NCBI GenBank assembly: GCA_026394395.1
Contig: JAPKYK010000001.1
Coordinates: 1-64,000 of the forward strand
Reading direction: 5' to 3'
Origin: Methanomassiliicoccales archaeon
GTDB taxonomy: Archaea > Thermoplasmatota > Thermoplasmata > Methanomassiliicoccales > UBA472
Length of the DNA stretch: 64,000 bases
The position numbers were made by a program, and so were the translations under genes. Below, piece after piece: positions 7,591 to 16,560 of the stretch (the stretch's first letter is position 1; each line of letters starts with the position of its first letter). The notes below the pieces were generated by a model. It had not been told where the DNA came from. It was given only the letters and a program-made list of their open reading frames with translations, and ran no database searches.

Positions 7591-8304
7591 TCACAACAGG
7601 TCGTCCAGGTCTTCCCAGCCGTCCACGGTATCATCGGGCACGATGGAGCTGTCCGGCTCGAAATAACCGCTCTTCTTCAGCACCGCCCTCAGCCCCACCC
7701 CCTTGGCCCCTCTGATGTCCGCCTGCAGCGAGTTGCCTACGTACATCGAGCCTTCCACATCCGCTCCCAGGTTGAACAGCGCCAGTTTGAACAGCCGGGG
7801 GTGCGGTTTCCGAAGACCGACGTCAGTGGAGAAGATCATGTCATCGAAGAAGCGGTCCAGCCCGTAGTACTTCATGTCCCTGAGGGGATACTCCGAAGGC
7901 AGCCCCCAGGCCACGTCGGATATCAGTCCGATCTCGTACCCCCTGTCCCTTACCCTCTCCAGCATCTCGAGCGTGCCTGGGATGAGCTGGCGGTCCTCCT
8001 TCAGGGCAGCGTAGAAAAGCTCCAGGCCGTCCTGGACGAGCCCCTCGTCCACGCGGCACCCCGCCTTGCCCAGGATGTTCTGCAGCACCTGCTCGAGAGG
8101 GATCTCCAGCATCTCCTCGGCCTTGCGGTCCCGGTTCCTTTGGAGCGTGGTCATCATGGACTGCCGGAACTCGGCCTCCTGCATGCGGCTGCCGGCCTGA
8201 CGGGCCAGTTCGTGTAGTCTGCGGACGGTGCGCTCCTCAGGACCGGACCAGTCGTGGTAGTAATCGATCAGAGTGTGCCCCAGGTCGAATATCACGGCCT
8301 TCAT
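7591..8304 (-). CDS. HAD-superfamily hydrolase
   Basis: A 237-aa protein from the ATG at 8304, where the fold begins directly (MKAVIFDLGHTLID); an upstream in-frame ATG at 8322 is less likely. Motif I is DLGHT, in which the first Asp nucleophile is kept but the second, general-acid Asp is Gly, as in a subset of HAD proteins. The later motifs are ISDVAWG (motif II Ser), GLRKPHPRLF (motif III Lys) and YVGNSLQADIRGAKG (motif IV). A phosphatase for a small metabolite is likely; the substrate is unknown. It lies between the two GMP synthase genes on the opposite strand. Confidence 0.8.
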   Translation of the reverse strand: MKAVIFDLGHTLIDYYHDWSGPEERTVRRLHELARQAGSRMQEAEFRQSMMTTLQRNRDRKAEEMLEIPLEQVLQNILGKAGCRVDEGLVQDGLELFYAALKEDRQLIPGTLEMLERVRDRGYEIGLISDVAWGLPSEYPLRDMKYYGLDRFFDDMIFSTDVGLRKPHPRLFKLALFNLGADVEGSMYVGNSLQADIRGAKGVGLRAVLKKSGYFEPDSSIVPDDTVDGWEDLDDLL

Positions 8305-8402
8305 ATGAACGGTCATGAACATAGCTGGACATAATCATTTCCCGGGACCTTTTCGTCCGTCCGACCGTTCAATTTATACCGTATTCCGGTGATGGGGGAC
8401 CG

Positions 8403-8978
8403 ATGCGGGTCTTCGTCGTGGACAACGGGGGGCAATGGACGCACCGCGAATGGCGCGTACTGAAGTATCTGGACGTGGAGACGAAGATCGTGCCGAACAG
8501 CACGCCCTTCGACCAGCTGACGGAAGTGGACGCCCTGGTCCTCTCCGGAGGCGCGCCGGACGTGGCCTCGGAGGCCGGGCGCATGGGCAACAACGGAGAA
8601 TACCTGGATAAGGCGGAATACCCCATCCTAGGCATCTGCGCCGGCATGCATTTCATGGCCAATCACTTCGGAGGGACCACCGGGCCGGCGGCCCGGGCGG
8701 AGTTCGGGCGCACCCGCCTATATGTGAAGGAGGATGGCAACCTTTTCACCGGTCTTCCCCGGGAGTTCGACGTCTGGGAGTCCCACAACGACGAGGTGAA
8801 GAGCGTGCCCGAAGGATTCCAGGTCCTGGCCCGATCGGACACCTGCCCGGTGGAGGCCATGCGCTCATTGAAGAGGCCGCTCTATGCCCTGCAGTTCCAC
8901 CCCGAGGTGGAGAACACCGACCACGGCGTGGACATATTCCGCAACTTCCTGAAGGTGGTCGAGGCATGGAAGAGATAA
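8403..8978 (+). CDS. guaAA: GMP synthase, glutamine amidotransferase subunit A
   Basis: A class I glutaminase that supplies ammonia to the synthetase subunit. It opens VFVVDNGGQWTH; the catalytic Cys lies in GICAGMH, and the His-Glu pair lies in QFHPEVE. The length of 191 aa is normal for the separate archaeal subunit. A TATA-like AATTTATACC about 25-30 bp before the ATG suggests a very short leader. The next small gene starts inside its last codons. Confidence 0.95.
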   Translation: MRVFVVDNGGQWTHREWRVLKYLDVETKIVPNSTPFDQLTEVDALVLSGGAPDVASEAGRMGNNGEYLDKAEYPILGICAGMHFMANHFGGTTGPAARAEFGRTRLYVKEDGNLFTGLPREFDVWESHNDEVKSVPEGFQVLARSDTCPVEAMRSLKRPLYALQFHPEVENTDHGVDIFRNFLKVVEAWKR

Positions 8979-9190
8979 GGGCGGAGCTCAGGAAGGCACT
9001 GAACGCCGCATTGGAGAACCGCCGCCGGGATGATTCTTTGGAACAGGCGGTGGGTCGGGAGGTCCGTCGAGCCGGGCTGTCGTACCAGGACTACATGGAG
9101 ATCATGGAGACGGTGCGGAAGAAGGCCCGGAGGACCAAGCTCGACGCCTGGGACTCGGCGAAGGCCATCTCAAAGGAACAGAAGGAGTAG
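8966..9190 (+). CDS. Small helical hypothetical protein overlapping guaAA
   Basis: A 74-aa charged, all-helical protein whose ATG lies 13 nt inside guaAA, a typical coupled arrangement. A GAGCCGGGCTGTCGTACCAGG-encoded segment (AGLSYQDYMEIMETVRKKAR) looks like a helical bundle. There is no cysteine and no membrane segment. Codon use is like the core genes. I recognise no family. Its 3' end overlaps the convergent DUF131 gene by 21 nt. Confidence 0.55.
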   Translation: MEEIRAELRKALNAALENRRRDDSLEQAVGREVRRAGLSYQDYMEIMETVRKKARRTKLDAWDSAKAISKEQKE

Positions 9191-9535
9191 TAGCGCGGCC
9201 AGCACAGCCACCGCGACCATCAGGGTCAGTATGGTGATCCGGCGGTCCGTGCCGAAGACTATGGGGACGGGGCCGATGAGGAGCACTCCCCCGGTCGACA
9301 CGCCCTTCTCCCCGCCGTCCTGGTCGATCTCGAACCTCAGGTTGATGAGCAAGCTCACGAAGGCGGCCAGGGCCAGCAGGACGGACGCCATTCCCCAGGC
9401 GCCCTTGGCCTGGAAAACCGGGAAGACCAGGAACAGGTAGAGCACCAGCTCCTCCTTCTCCGCCGCCACCCACCCCAGCACCACCGAGGCCGCAGCCAGG
9501 CCAAGGACCGCTGCCCAACCCCACGCCCGCTTCAC
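9170..9535 (-). CDS. DUF131 family membrane protein
   Basis: A 121-aa archaeal membrane protein with hydrophobic segments near residues 7-24, 28-45, 47-66 and 98-121. The signature GGVLLIGPVPIVFGTD near residues 81-96 is typical of the DUF131 (TIGR00304) family, whose function is unknown. The last hydrophobic stretch runs to the C-terminus (ALLLLLFL). Confidence 0.75.
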   Translation of the reverse strand: MKRAWGWAAVLGLAAASVVLGWVAAEKEELVLYLFLVFPVFQAKGAWGMASVLLALAAFVSLLINLRFEIDQDGGEKGVSTGGVLLIGPVPIVFGTDRRITILTLMVAVAVLAALLLLLFL

Positions 9536-9588
9536 GAAAGCTCCATCGTCCCATATCCTATTTTACTTACCCCTCCGTAATCGCCAAC

Positions 9589-9678
9589 ATGCCCACGGTG
9601 CACCCCAGGGTGGTCATCAGCCGCTGCATCGAGTTCGAGGCCTTCTCCGACCGGGACCTTTGGAAGGGCACCCGATAA
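9589..9678 (+). pseudogene. Possible remnant of a DUF523-like gene start
   Basis: A 29-codon frame reads MPTVHPRVVISRCIEFEAFS and ends after KGTR. The RVVISRCIEFEA part resembles the start of DUF523-type proteins, which place a conserved Cys there, but nothing of the rest remains. It lies in the gap before the next gene. A chance open frame is also possible. Confidence 0.25.
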
Positions 9679-9718
9679 CCTATTTATTACCTCGAGCGAT
9701 TCCTCCCCTCAGGCTTTT

Positions 9719-10645
9719 ATGCTCACCCTGCCGACAGTGCTGAAAGAGATCCTCGAATCGAGAGGCTTCATAGTAGACATGAAAGGCAGCTTCGTCCACG
9801 GGCGCCGGGAGGACATCGAGCTGAACCTCTACCCCTACGCCCAGCATTCCCCGGCGGCCATCGAGGAGTTCATGAAGGCCCTGTCCGGGCTCAAAGGCAA
9901 GGTGGTGCTGGCCACATTGGTACCTTTGGCGGAATCGGTGCAGAACAACCTACCGTCCGAGGTGGTGGTCTGGGACCGAGAGGCCGTGGAGCACGAGGTG
10001 GGGCGCACCCGCATCGAAGGACTGGTGGGGGAGGAGGACCACGGGCTGATCGACGAGCTCTACGCCGACGACTTCCCGGAGATGCCCACCGAGGGCCTGC
10101 AGGACCTGGCCGAGGAGGAACGCATTACCCCCCTGCGCCTGGACCTGAAGGAGGTCGTGGAGATCTCCGCCAGGACCGTGGGCGGGTTCAGCCACCGTCT
10201 GGAGCTCGTGCCTCATTACATCTTCAGCTACGACGTCCCCCTGTTCGTGGGCGATGGGCGCATCGGCAACAAGGACGGCCTGCTGGCGGTGAACGCCCTG
10301 ACCAAGGTCGTTGAGCCGTGGAGCGAACTGCCCCAGACCGTGCCCCGGCTGGAGCAGGGGCACAGGCGCCTGGAGCCGGTGCTCGAGGAAGAGGAGGCCT
10401 CCGGATTGGTGCGGGTGGCGGTGGAGAAGGAGCACACCTACGAGAGGGACCTGGTGCGGGAGAACGGTCAGGTGACCATGACCGAGCGCGTGGTCCAGCA
10501 TCCCCGCCTGGACCAGGGCACGATCAAGCCCCTCGGCCTGATGTACGTCCCTATATGGTGCGTAGAGGGCACCAAGGGCGTGATGGTCCTCAACGCCAGC
10601 ACCGGCAAGGTCCTCAGCGAGGACTATTTCCGGGACCTCTGCTGA
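9719..10645 (+). CDS. Conserved-looking hypothetical protein, possible restriction-endonuclease-like N-terminus
   Basis: A 308-aa soluble protein. The first 105 residues follow the strand-helix order of restriction-endonuclease-like folds: a helix ending in RGF, a DIELNLYPYA strand, a VVLATLV strand, then VVVWDREAVEHEVG, which resembles the end of Mrr-type domains. The catalytic Lys motif is not evident, so it may be inactive. The second half has VPHYIFSYDV and LGLMYVPIWCVEG beta segments ending in TGKVLSEDYF. TATA-like CTATTTATTACC lies about 35 bp before the ATG. Its 3' end overlaps the convergent Mut7-C gene by 32 nt. No function assigned. Confidence 0.6.
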   Translation: MLTLPTVLKEILESRGFIVDMKGSFVHGRREDIELNLYPYAQHSPAAIEEFMKALSGLKGKVVLATLVPLAESVQNNLPSEVVVWDREAVEHEVGRTRIEGLVGEEDHGLIDELYADDFPEMPTEGLQDLAEEERITPLRLDLKEVVEISARTVGGFSHRLELVPHYIFSYDVPLFVGDGRIGNKDGLLAVNALTKVVEPWSELPQTVPRLEQGHRRLEPVLEEEEASGLVRVAVEKEHTYERDLVRENGQVTMTERVVQHPRLDQGTIKPLGLMYVPIWCVEGTKGVMVLNASTGKVLSEDYFRDLC

Positions 10646-11090
10646 GCCCTTCCAGCCTCTTCTCTATGTTCTTCCAATGCGCCCCCTGCCAGTAGACCTT
10701 CCCGCAGCTGGCGCAGCGCCAGAAGTCCTGATATCCGTTCCAGGTGCCCTCGGCCACCTCGTCCTTCACCGATCCCCGGTCCACCGCCTGCAGCTCTCCG
10801 TTGCAGGCGGTGCACCTGCGGTACGACTGCTCCGTTCGCAGACCGAACTCAGCCACGACCGCAAGCAGCTGAGCGTCGAGGTCCATCTCCGAAACGCAGA
10901 ACCCCCGCTCCCCCGCCCTTTCGGCCAACTGACGGTCCCGGGTCAGCAGGTGTCGCTCGTTCCCCTGCAGCAGCCTTAGCATATCGGCGTCCGCCAGATC
11001 GCGCATGTAACGTGCATCGTACCCCATGATGCGCAGCCAGCGGGCCAGCGAGCCCAGCATCCCGTCCAGGAGGAAGGAGGGCTCAGCCAT
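10614..11090 (-). CDS. Mut7-C RNase-domain protein with zinc ribbon
   Basis: A 158-aa protein. The N-terminus FLLDGMLGSLARWLRIMGYDARY and the LLTRDRQLAERA segment match the Mut7-C domain, a PIN-like RNase fold. A zinc ribbon follows, formed by CTAC near residues 93-96 and CASC near 127-130, then GKVYWQGAHW. Substrate unknown; RNA is likely. Its start overlaps the stop of the reductase gene upstream by 8 nt, so the two are coupled. Confidence 0.85.
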   Translation of the reverse strand: MAEPSFLLDGMLGSLARWLRIMGYDARYMRDLADADMLRLLQGNERHLLTRDRQLAERAGERGFCVSEMDLDAQLLAVVAEFGLRTEQSYRRCTACNGELQAVDRGSVKDEVAEGTWNGYQDFWRCASCGKVYWQGAHWKNIEKRLEGLSRGPGNSPR

Positions 11091-11745
11091 CCCTCTTGAC
11101 CTCGTAGGTGAGGTGCACTCCGCCCCCCAGCCTTTCGAAGGAGGTCAGGCGCATGAACACGTGCTCCCCGGGCCGGAAGCCGTCCCCGTCCACCGGGCTG
11201 GGCGCCTCCCTCCCTCCGATGATGAAATCGCCGACGTACACGGAATAGACGTCTACCAGTCTAGCCTCGAAGAAGGAGAATATGGTCTCCCCACCTCCTT
11301 CCACCAAGAGGTTGGATATCCCTCGCGCCCCTAACAGGTCCAGCAGGGCGCCGAGGTCTATCTTCCCCTTGCCCAAGCGCACCGTCTCCGCCCCGGGATA
11401 GTCACGTACGCAATCCTCGAAGGTCACCATCAGGGTGCGCGCCCGGTCGTCGAGGATCAATGAGGTCTCCGGCACCTTCCCCCGGGGGTCCAGCACCACC
11501 CTCAGCGACTGCCTCTCCGGCGGCAGCCCTTTGATCGTTAGATGCGGGTCGTCGGCCAGGATCGTTCCCGCCCCTACTAGTATGGCTTGGCATTCGGAAC
11601 GCAGCATCCTCACCCTCTCCATGTCCTCCGGGGAGGAGATGCGCAGCTGTCGTCTCTCGGTCCCGGCGATCTTGCCGTCCGGGGACATGGCGCAATTGAC
11701 AATCACCCTGGGCCTCATGGTTGAGATATCCGCGGGCATGGTCAT
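11083..11745 (-). CDS. arfC: 2,5-diamino-6-ribosylamino-pyrimidinone 5'-phosphate reductase (RibD C-terminal type)
   Basis: An NAD(P)H reductase of the archaeal riboflavin and F420 route. The core begins MRPRVIVNCAMSPDGKIAG, continues with AILVGAGTILADDPHLT, and has LLVEGGGETIFSFF near residue 160, all marks of the RibD C-terminal/DHFR-like fold. The stand-alone length of 211-220 aa fits the archaeal enzyme. The start could be the ATG at 11745 or the one at 11718, where homologous sequences would begin; no ribosome site decides. Divergent from the PAC2 gene. Confidence 0.85.
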   Translation of the reverse strand: MTMPADISTMRPRVIVNCAMSPDGKIAGTERRQLRISSPEDMERVRMLRSECQAILVGAGTILADDPHLTIKGLPPERQSLRVVLDPRGKVPETSLILDDRARTLMVTFEDCVRDYPGAETVRLGKGKIDLGALLDLLGARGISNLLVEGGGETIFSFFEARLVDVYSVYVGDFIIGGREAPSPVDGDGFRPGEHVFMRLTSFERLGGGVHLTYEVKRDG

Positions 11746-11796
11746 AAGGGTGATGGGGGGTGGGAGATTAATAGCATAAAATCGATATCGCCGGCG

Positions 11797-12579
11797 ATGA
11801 GCGATTTCGACATTATCGAGCTGAAAAGGTCCAATCTGAAAGGCGCCACGGTCATCGAAGGCTTCTCCAGCATCGGCTTGGTCGGTTCCATCACCGCCAA
11901 CTATCTGGTCAACCTGCTGGACATGGACCTGATAGCGGTCGTCGATTCCCCCTACCTGCCTTCAGTGTCCATCGTCCGGGATGGCGTCCCCTATTCCCCG
12001 GTGCGGGTGTACTCCGGCAACATCAACGAGAAGGGCAACGAGAAGATCGTGGTCATCGTCTCCGAGTTCGAGCCCCCGTCAGAGATACTCAAGCCCCTGG
12101 CCTGGGCCATCATGGACTGGGTGGAGCATAAGGGCTGCACCATGGTCATATCCCCCGAGGGGCTGGCCAACAAGTCCGGCGAAGAGGTGGACGAGGAACA
12201 GGAGAAGAAGGACGCCGCCAACTTCAAGGTCTACGCCGTGGCCTCCACTCCCCGGGCCCGGACCCTCCTGATCAAGAACGACATTCCCATATTCGAGAAC
12301 GGGGTGGTGGTCGGTCTGGCCGGAGTGCTGCTGAACGAGGGCGTGAACCGCAACTTCGACGTGGTGTCCATACTGTCCGAGGCGCATTCCGACTATCCAG
12401 ACGCCCGGGCGGCCGCCGCCGCCACCGAGGCCATCGACAAACTGTTATTGCACACCCAGCTGGACACCCAGCCTCTGCTGGAAGAGGCCGCGCTCATCGA
12501 AGAGGCCTTGAAGGAGATAAAGGTGAAGACCGGGGAGAGCGAGGAGCTGGCCAAGAAGCGCTCCATCATGTACGGCTGA
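11797..12579 (+). CDS. PAC2-family proteasome assembly chaperone homologue
   Basis: A 260-aa protein with the PAC2 family pattern: ATVIEGFSSIGLVGSITANYLV near residues 18-39, VIVSEFEPP, and a second half with VVVGLAGVLLNEG. The family includes archaeal PbaA/PbaB-like proteins; the partner is uncertain. The charged tail ends in LAKKRSIMYG. The 3' end overlaps convergent rtcA by 14 nt. Confidence 0.85.
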   Translation: MSDFDIIELKRSNLKGATVIEGFSSIGLVGSITANYLVNLLDMDLIAVVDSPYLPSVSIVRDGVPYSPVRVYSGNINEKGNEKIVVIVSEFEPPSEILKPLAWAIMDWVEHKGCTMVISPEGLANKSGEEVDEEQEKKDAANFKVYAVASTPRARTLLIKNDIPIFENGVVVGLAGVLLNEGVNRNFDVVSILSEAHSDYPDARAAAAATEAIDKLLLHTQLDTQPLLEEAALIEEALKEIKVKTGESEELAKKRSIMYG

Positions 12580-13579
12580 TCCGGACCCGGAAGGGCGCGC
12601 CCTCGGTCATCTCGAAGCGCACGGGGAGGTAATGAGGCACCAACCAAATCTGCGTGCCCAGGTGTCCGCTCACCTCCCGCACGGTGAACTCGGAATCCTG
12701 TCCGGCCAGCGCCAGGAACGGTAACAGCTGGTCCGCGGTATGCGCGTCCAAGGTCCCTCCGCCCTCCATCTCCTTGGTCAGGCCCGACGCGGCCTCCCGG
12801 CCCACCACCTCCGCCGACATGCCCTTCTCCCCCCGCGAGCTCCAGCCGATAATGGTGTTCTCGTACTCCGCCGTCAGGACCACCCCGGCCCCGGTCGAAT
12901 CGCCCGTTCCCGTCTCGAACCGCATCTGAACGTCCATTCCAAGCAGGTTTCGCCGAACCGCATCCGCCATACGCTGGGCCACGTGCCCGGGCAGGTTCTG
13001 GACGAACGATACGCCGGTGATGCGGCGCAGCTCCCCCCGTTCATCGAGGGATAGCTTCCGCAGTTCCCCGCCCGAAACCTTCAGGCGCACTTTTCCTCCT
13101 CCCCGAGGATAGAACCCTCTGGCCTCGACCTCCATCTCCACCTGGGCCCCCATGCGCCTTATCAATGGTAGGAGCACCATCCGGTAATGGTCCACCGGAG
13201 GCGACCAGCGCACATCGGTACCGCCGACCAGCTCCAGCTCCGTCCTTACTGGAGAGAGGACCAGCGCAGGAAGCACCGTCTGGATCAGCAGGGTCAGGCT
13301 GCCGGCCGTTCCCACGTCGAACTTATACGTCCCGCCGACCAAAGCCCCCGGTCGGAACTCCAGCCGCTGAGAGCCGACCTCGTCCCCGACCACCTCGGCG
13401 TTGCAGAGGTTGGTGATGAGGCGAACCCCGGCCAGGTGCTGGGGCTTGAGCCCCGGGTCAGGACGCCCTGCCCTGATCTTGGTGATGAGCAGGTCCTGTC
13501 CGGTGAGCACGGAAAGGGACAGCGCTGTCCGCAGCAGCTGCCCCCCGCCCTCGCCATGCGACCCGTCCAGCTCTATCAT
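12566..13579 (-). CDS. rtcA: RNA 3'-terminal phosphate cyclase
   Basis: Converts RNA 3' phosphates to 2',3'-cyclic phosphates with ATP. The opening IELDGSHGEGGGQLLRTALSLS and GLKPQHLAGV match RtcA, and the DAHTADQLLPFLALA segment near residue 281 provides the active-site His (HTADQ). The length of 337 aa is standard. Its ATG overlaps the TGA of the upstream P-type ATPase gene (ATGA), so it is read from the same transcript. Confidence 0.93.
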   Translation of the reverse strand: MIELDGSHGEGGGQLLRTALSLSVLTGQDLLITKIRAGRPDPGLKPQHLAGVRLITNLCNAEVVGDEVGSQRLEFRPGALVGGTYKFDVGTAGSLTLLIQTVLPALVLSPVRTELELVGGTDVRWSPPVDHYRMVLLPLIRRMGAQVEMEVEARGFYPRGGGKVRLKVSGGELRKLSLDERGELRRITGVSFVQNLPGHVAQRMADAVRRNLLGMDVQMRFETGTGDSTGAGVVLTAEYENTIIGWSSRGEKGMSAEVVGREAASGLTKEMEGGGTLDAHTADQLLPFLALAGQDSEFTVREVSGHLGTQIWLVPHYLPVRFEMTEGAPFRVRISRT

Positions 13580-16320
13580 TCGCTTCTCCGGGCCTTACGC
13601 GCGGCCACGACCTTCCACAGCTCGTTGAAGGCGAAGGCGCACAGGGACATGGGCAGCAGGATCAGCCATTCCTCCAGGTCCAAGGGGGAGGTGCGGAAGG
13701 CGTCGCTCAGTCCCGGTAGATACACCACCGCCAGCTGCAACAGTACCGAAACCTCGATCGCCGCGACCAGCTTCGTGTTGGTGAAGATGCCGATCCGCCA
13801 GAGGGTCTTGGTGGCCGAACGCGCCGAGAAGGCGTAGAACAGCTGGGCGAACACGATGGTACAGAAGGCCACGGTCCGGGCGTGCATGACCGCGTCCGCA
13901 TCGGCCAGGCCGAGCACGTTTGTGGCGTCCCAATACTCCAACCAGAAGGCCAATAAGGTCGATATGGCGAATATGGACCCCACGGCCAATATGCGTATGG
14001 CATTGCTGCGGTTGACCGGCGGCTCATTGGGAGCGTTCGGCGGGCGCTCCATGATGTCCTTGGGAGTGGGGTCGATACCCAGGGCCAGGGCCGGCAGCCC
14101 GTCCGTAACCAGGTTCATCCACAACAGTTGAATCGGCAGAAGAAAGGGCATGAACTGCGGCTCTACGAAGATGAGGCTGGCGACGAACATGGCCGTCACC
14201 TCTCCGGAGTTGCAGGCCAGCAGGAAGGTCACGAACTTCTTGATGTTGTCGTAGACCCCGCGCCCCTCCTCCACGGCGTTCACGATGGAGGCGAAGTTGT
14301 CGTCCATGAGGACCATCTGCGATGCCTCCTTGGAGACGTCCGTCCCGGTGATGCCCATGGCCACGCCGATGTCCGCCTTCTTCAGGGCCGGGGCGTCATT
14401 CACCCCGTCCCCGGTCATGGCCACTATCTGACCCTGGTTCTGCAGCATCTCTACGATGCGGACCTTATGCTCGGGAGCGACGCGGGCGAAGACGTTGACC
14501 TCCTTGAGCAGCTCGGTCAGCTCCTGGTCCGAGGCCGTCTCCAGCATCTGGCCGTTGATGACCTTGTCCTTGCCCGGTTTTGCGATGCCCATCTCCACGG
14601 CAATGGCCCTAGCGGTCAGCTCGTGGTCGCCGGTGATCATTATGACGCGGATACCGGCGGTGTGGCATTTCTTGACCGCCTCCATGGCCTCCTTGCGCGG
14701 GGCGTCGATCATGCCCACCAGGCCCAGCAGGGTGAAGTCCTTCTCCAGCGCCGCCTCCTCCAGAGGAACGTCGGTGACATCGCGCATGGCGATGGCCAGA
14801 ACTCTCAACGCGCGCCCGGCCATATCGTTGTTCTGGGCCAGGACGGACTCGACCGTCTGCGGGATGAGGTCCACGATCTGGCCTTTCGCACGGCGCTTGG
14901 TGCACAGCGGGACCACCTTCTCCGCCGCGCCTTTCATGAACGCATACTTTCGACCGTCCACCTCGTGCACGGTGGTCATGCGCTTCTTCACCGAATCAAA
15001 TGAAAGCTCGAAGATGCGCGGGCTGTCTTTGGTGATCTTATCCACGTCAACGCCGCCCTTGCGGGCGGTAACGATCAACGTGCCCTCGGTGGGGTCTCCC
15101 CGCACCTTCCACTTGCCCTCCTCCTGATAGAGGGAGGAATCGTTGCACAGGGCGCCGGCCACCAGCAGCATGGAGAGGTCCCCCCGGTCGTCGGCGTCCA
15201 TGACCCCCCCCGGCAGGGAGAAGGTGCCCTTGGGCTCGAAGCCCTCGCCGCTGACGTTGATGGCCTCGGTCATGAATATCTCGCGGATGTTCATCTCGCC
15301 CTTGGTCAGGGTGCCGGTCTTGTCCGTGCATATCACCGTGGCGCTGCCCAGTGATTCCACCGCCGGCAGCTTGCGCATGACCGCCTTGCGCTTGGCCATG
15401 CGCTGCAATCCTAACGCCAACGAGATGGTCACGATGGCCGGCAACCCCTCGGGGATGGCCGCCACCGCCAGGCTGACCGCGGTAAGGAACATCTCCTCGG
15501 CCGGGACGCCCCGGGTCAGCCCCACGACGAATATGAATATGCACACGCCGAAGATCATCAGCCCCAGCTGCTTTCCCAGTTTGTCGAGCTTTTTCTGCAG
15601 GGGAGTGTCCTCGTCCTCGTACTGGACCATCTTGGCGATGTTGCCCAGCTGGGTCAGCATGCCGGTGGAGATGACCACGGCCTTTCCACGTCCATGGTCC
15701 ACGGTGCAGCCGGAGAATATCATGTTAATGCGGTCGGACAGGAAGGCGCCCTCAGCCAACACCTCTCCGGCGCGCTTGTTGACCGACAGGGATTCTCCGG
15801 TCAGCGAGGCCTCGTTGGTCTTCAGGTTGGCCGAATCGAGCAGCCTGGCGTCGGCCGATATCTTGTCCCCGGCCGCCAGCAATATGATGTCTCCCGGGAC
15901 CAGATCCCTGGAGGGAACGCACTGCTCCTTTCCGTCGCGAATCACGTTGGCCTTGGGGGCGGCCATGTCCTTCAGCGCCTGCATGGTCTTTTCCGCCCTG
16001 TAGGTTTGAACGAACCCGAGGGTGGCGTTGATGATGACGATGATCATGATGACCGCCGCGTCCAGCCATTCCTCGTTGGACCCTTTGATGCTGGCGATGG
16101 CGCCGGAAATGATGGCGGCGATTATCAAAATGATGACCATGAAATCCTTGAACTGTTCCAAGAAGATCTTGAGCGGGGAGATCTTGCGGCCCTCACTCAG
16201 CTCGTTGGGACCGTAGCGCAGCAACCTATCCGCGGCCTCGGCGGCGGAAAGCCCCTCGGGACCGCTGCCCAAAGCGCTCAGGGTCTCCTCTCCACTCATC
16301 GCGTGGAATTCCGTAGACAT
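13576..16320 (-). CDS. P-type cation ATPase, Ca2+-ATPase type (P2)
   Basis: A 914-aa pump from the ATG at 16320. In order: an N-terminal cation-ATPase domain, the actuator with SLTGES, TM4 with PEGLP (the Ca2+-type liganding motif), the phosphorylation site DKTGTLT, the nucleotide-binding KGAAEK, and the hinge TGDGVNDAPALKKADIGVAMG. Six hydrophobic segments follow. All catalytic motifs are intact. Ca2+ export is the best guess, although Na+ or Mn2+ cannot be excluded. It is followed by rtcA with a 4-nt overlap. Confidence 0.92.
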   Translation of the reverse strand: MSTEFHAMSGEETLSALGSGPEGLSAAEAADRLLRYGPNELSEGRKISPLKIFLEQFKDFMVIILIIAAIISGAIASIKGSNEEWLDAAVIMIIVIINATLGFVQTYRAEKTMQALKDMAAPKANVIRDGKEQCVPSRDLVPGDIILLAAGDKISADARLLDSANLKTNEASLTGESLSVNKRAGEVLAEGAFLSDRINMIFSGCTVDHGRGKAVVISTGMLTQLGNIAKMVQYEDEDTPLQKKLDKLGKQLGLMIFGVCIFIFVVGLTRGVPAEEMFLTAVSLAVAAIPEGLPAIVTISLALGLQRMAKRKAVMRKLPAVESLGSATVICTDKTGTLTKGEMNIREIFMTEAINVSGEGFEPKGTFSLPGGVMDADDRGDLSMLLVAGALCNDSSLYQEEGKWKVRGDPTEGTLIVTARKGGVDVDKITKDSPRIFELSFDSVKKRMTTVHEVDGRKYAFMKGAAEKVVPLCTKRRAKGQIVDLIPQTVESVLAQNNDMAGRALRVLAIAMRDVTDVPLEEAALEKDFTLLGLVGMIDAPRKEAMEAVKKCHTAGIRVIMITGDHELTARAIAVEMGIAKPGKDKVINGQMLETASDQELTELLKEVNVFARVAPEHKVRIVEMLQNQGQIVAMTGDGVNDAPALKKADIGVAMGITGTDVSKEASQMVLMDDNFASIVNAVEEGRGVYDNIKKFVTFLLACNSGEVTAMFVASLIFVEPQFMPFLLPIQLLWMNLVTDGLPALALGIDPTPKDIMERPPNAPNEPPVNRSNAIRILAVGSIFAISTLLAFWLEYWDATNVLGLADADAVMHARTVAFCTIVFAQLFYAFSARSATKTLWRIGIFTNTKLVAAIEVSVLLQLAVVYLPGLSDAFRTSPLDLEEWLILLPMSLCAFAFNELWKVVAARKARRSE

Positions 16321-16410
16321 TTTTGACCCACAAGGTTTACGACGGTCCAATTAATTAAAATCGACGCTGCCAACGGAAGCCGCGACGGAGGCCACTCCAG
16401 ATGTGGACAA

Positions 16411-16560
16411 TTATTTATAACATGTAATACTATCGAGGAAACGGGATGCACTAGGTGCCATGCTCTGCAGGCGGCGCTCTTGAGGACAGGGCGAAATGAT
16501 AACGCCCAGCGAAAGCGATTGCCCGAAACCAGCACGAACGCACCAGCATAGGTAGTGGCG
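16411..16560 (+). promoter_or_regulatory. TATA box and GC-rich structured leader of the antiporter gene
   Basis: TTATTTATAA at 16411-16420 is a TATA box candidate; start of transcription would be near 16440, leaving about 120 nt of leader. Inside it, GCAC (16448-16451) pairs with GTGC (16455-16458), and GGGCG (16490s) pairs with CGCCC just after an AAATGATAA loop. No known riboswitch consensus is recognised. Confidence 0.35.
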
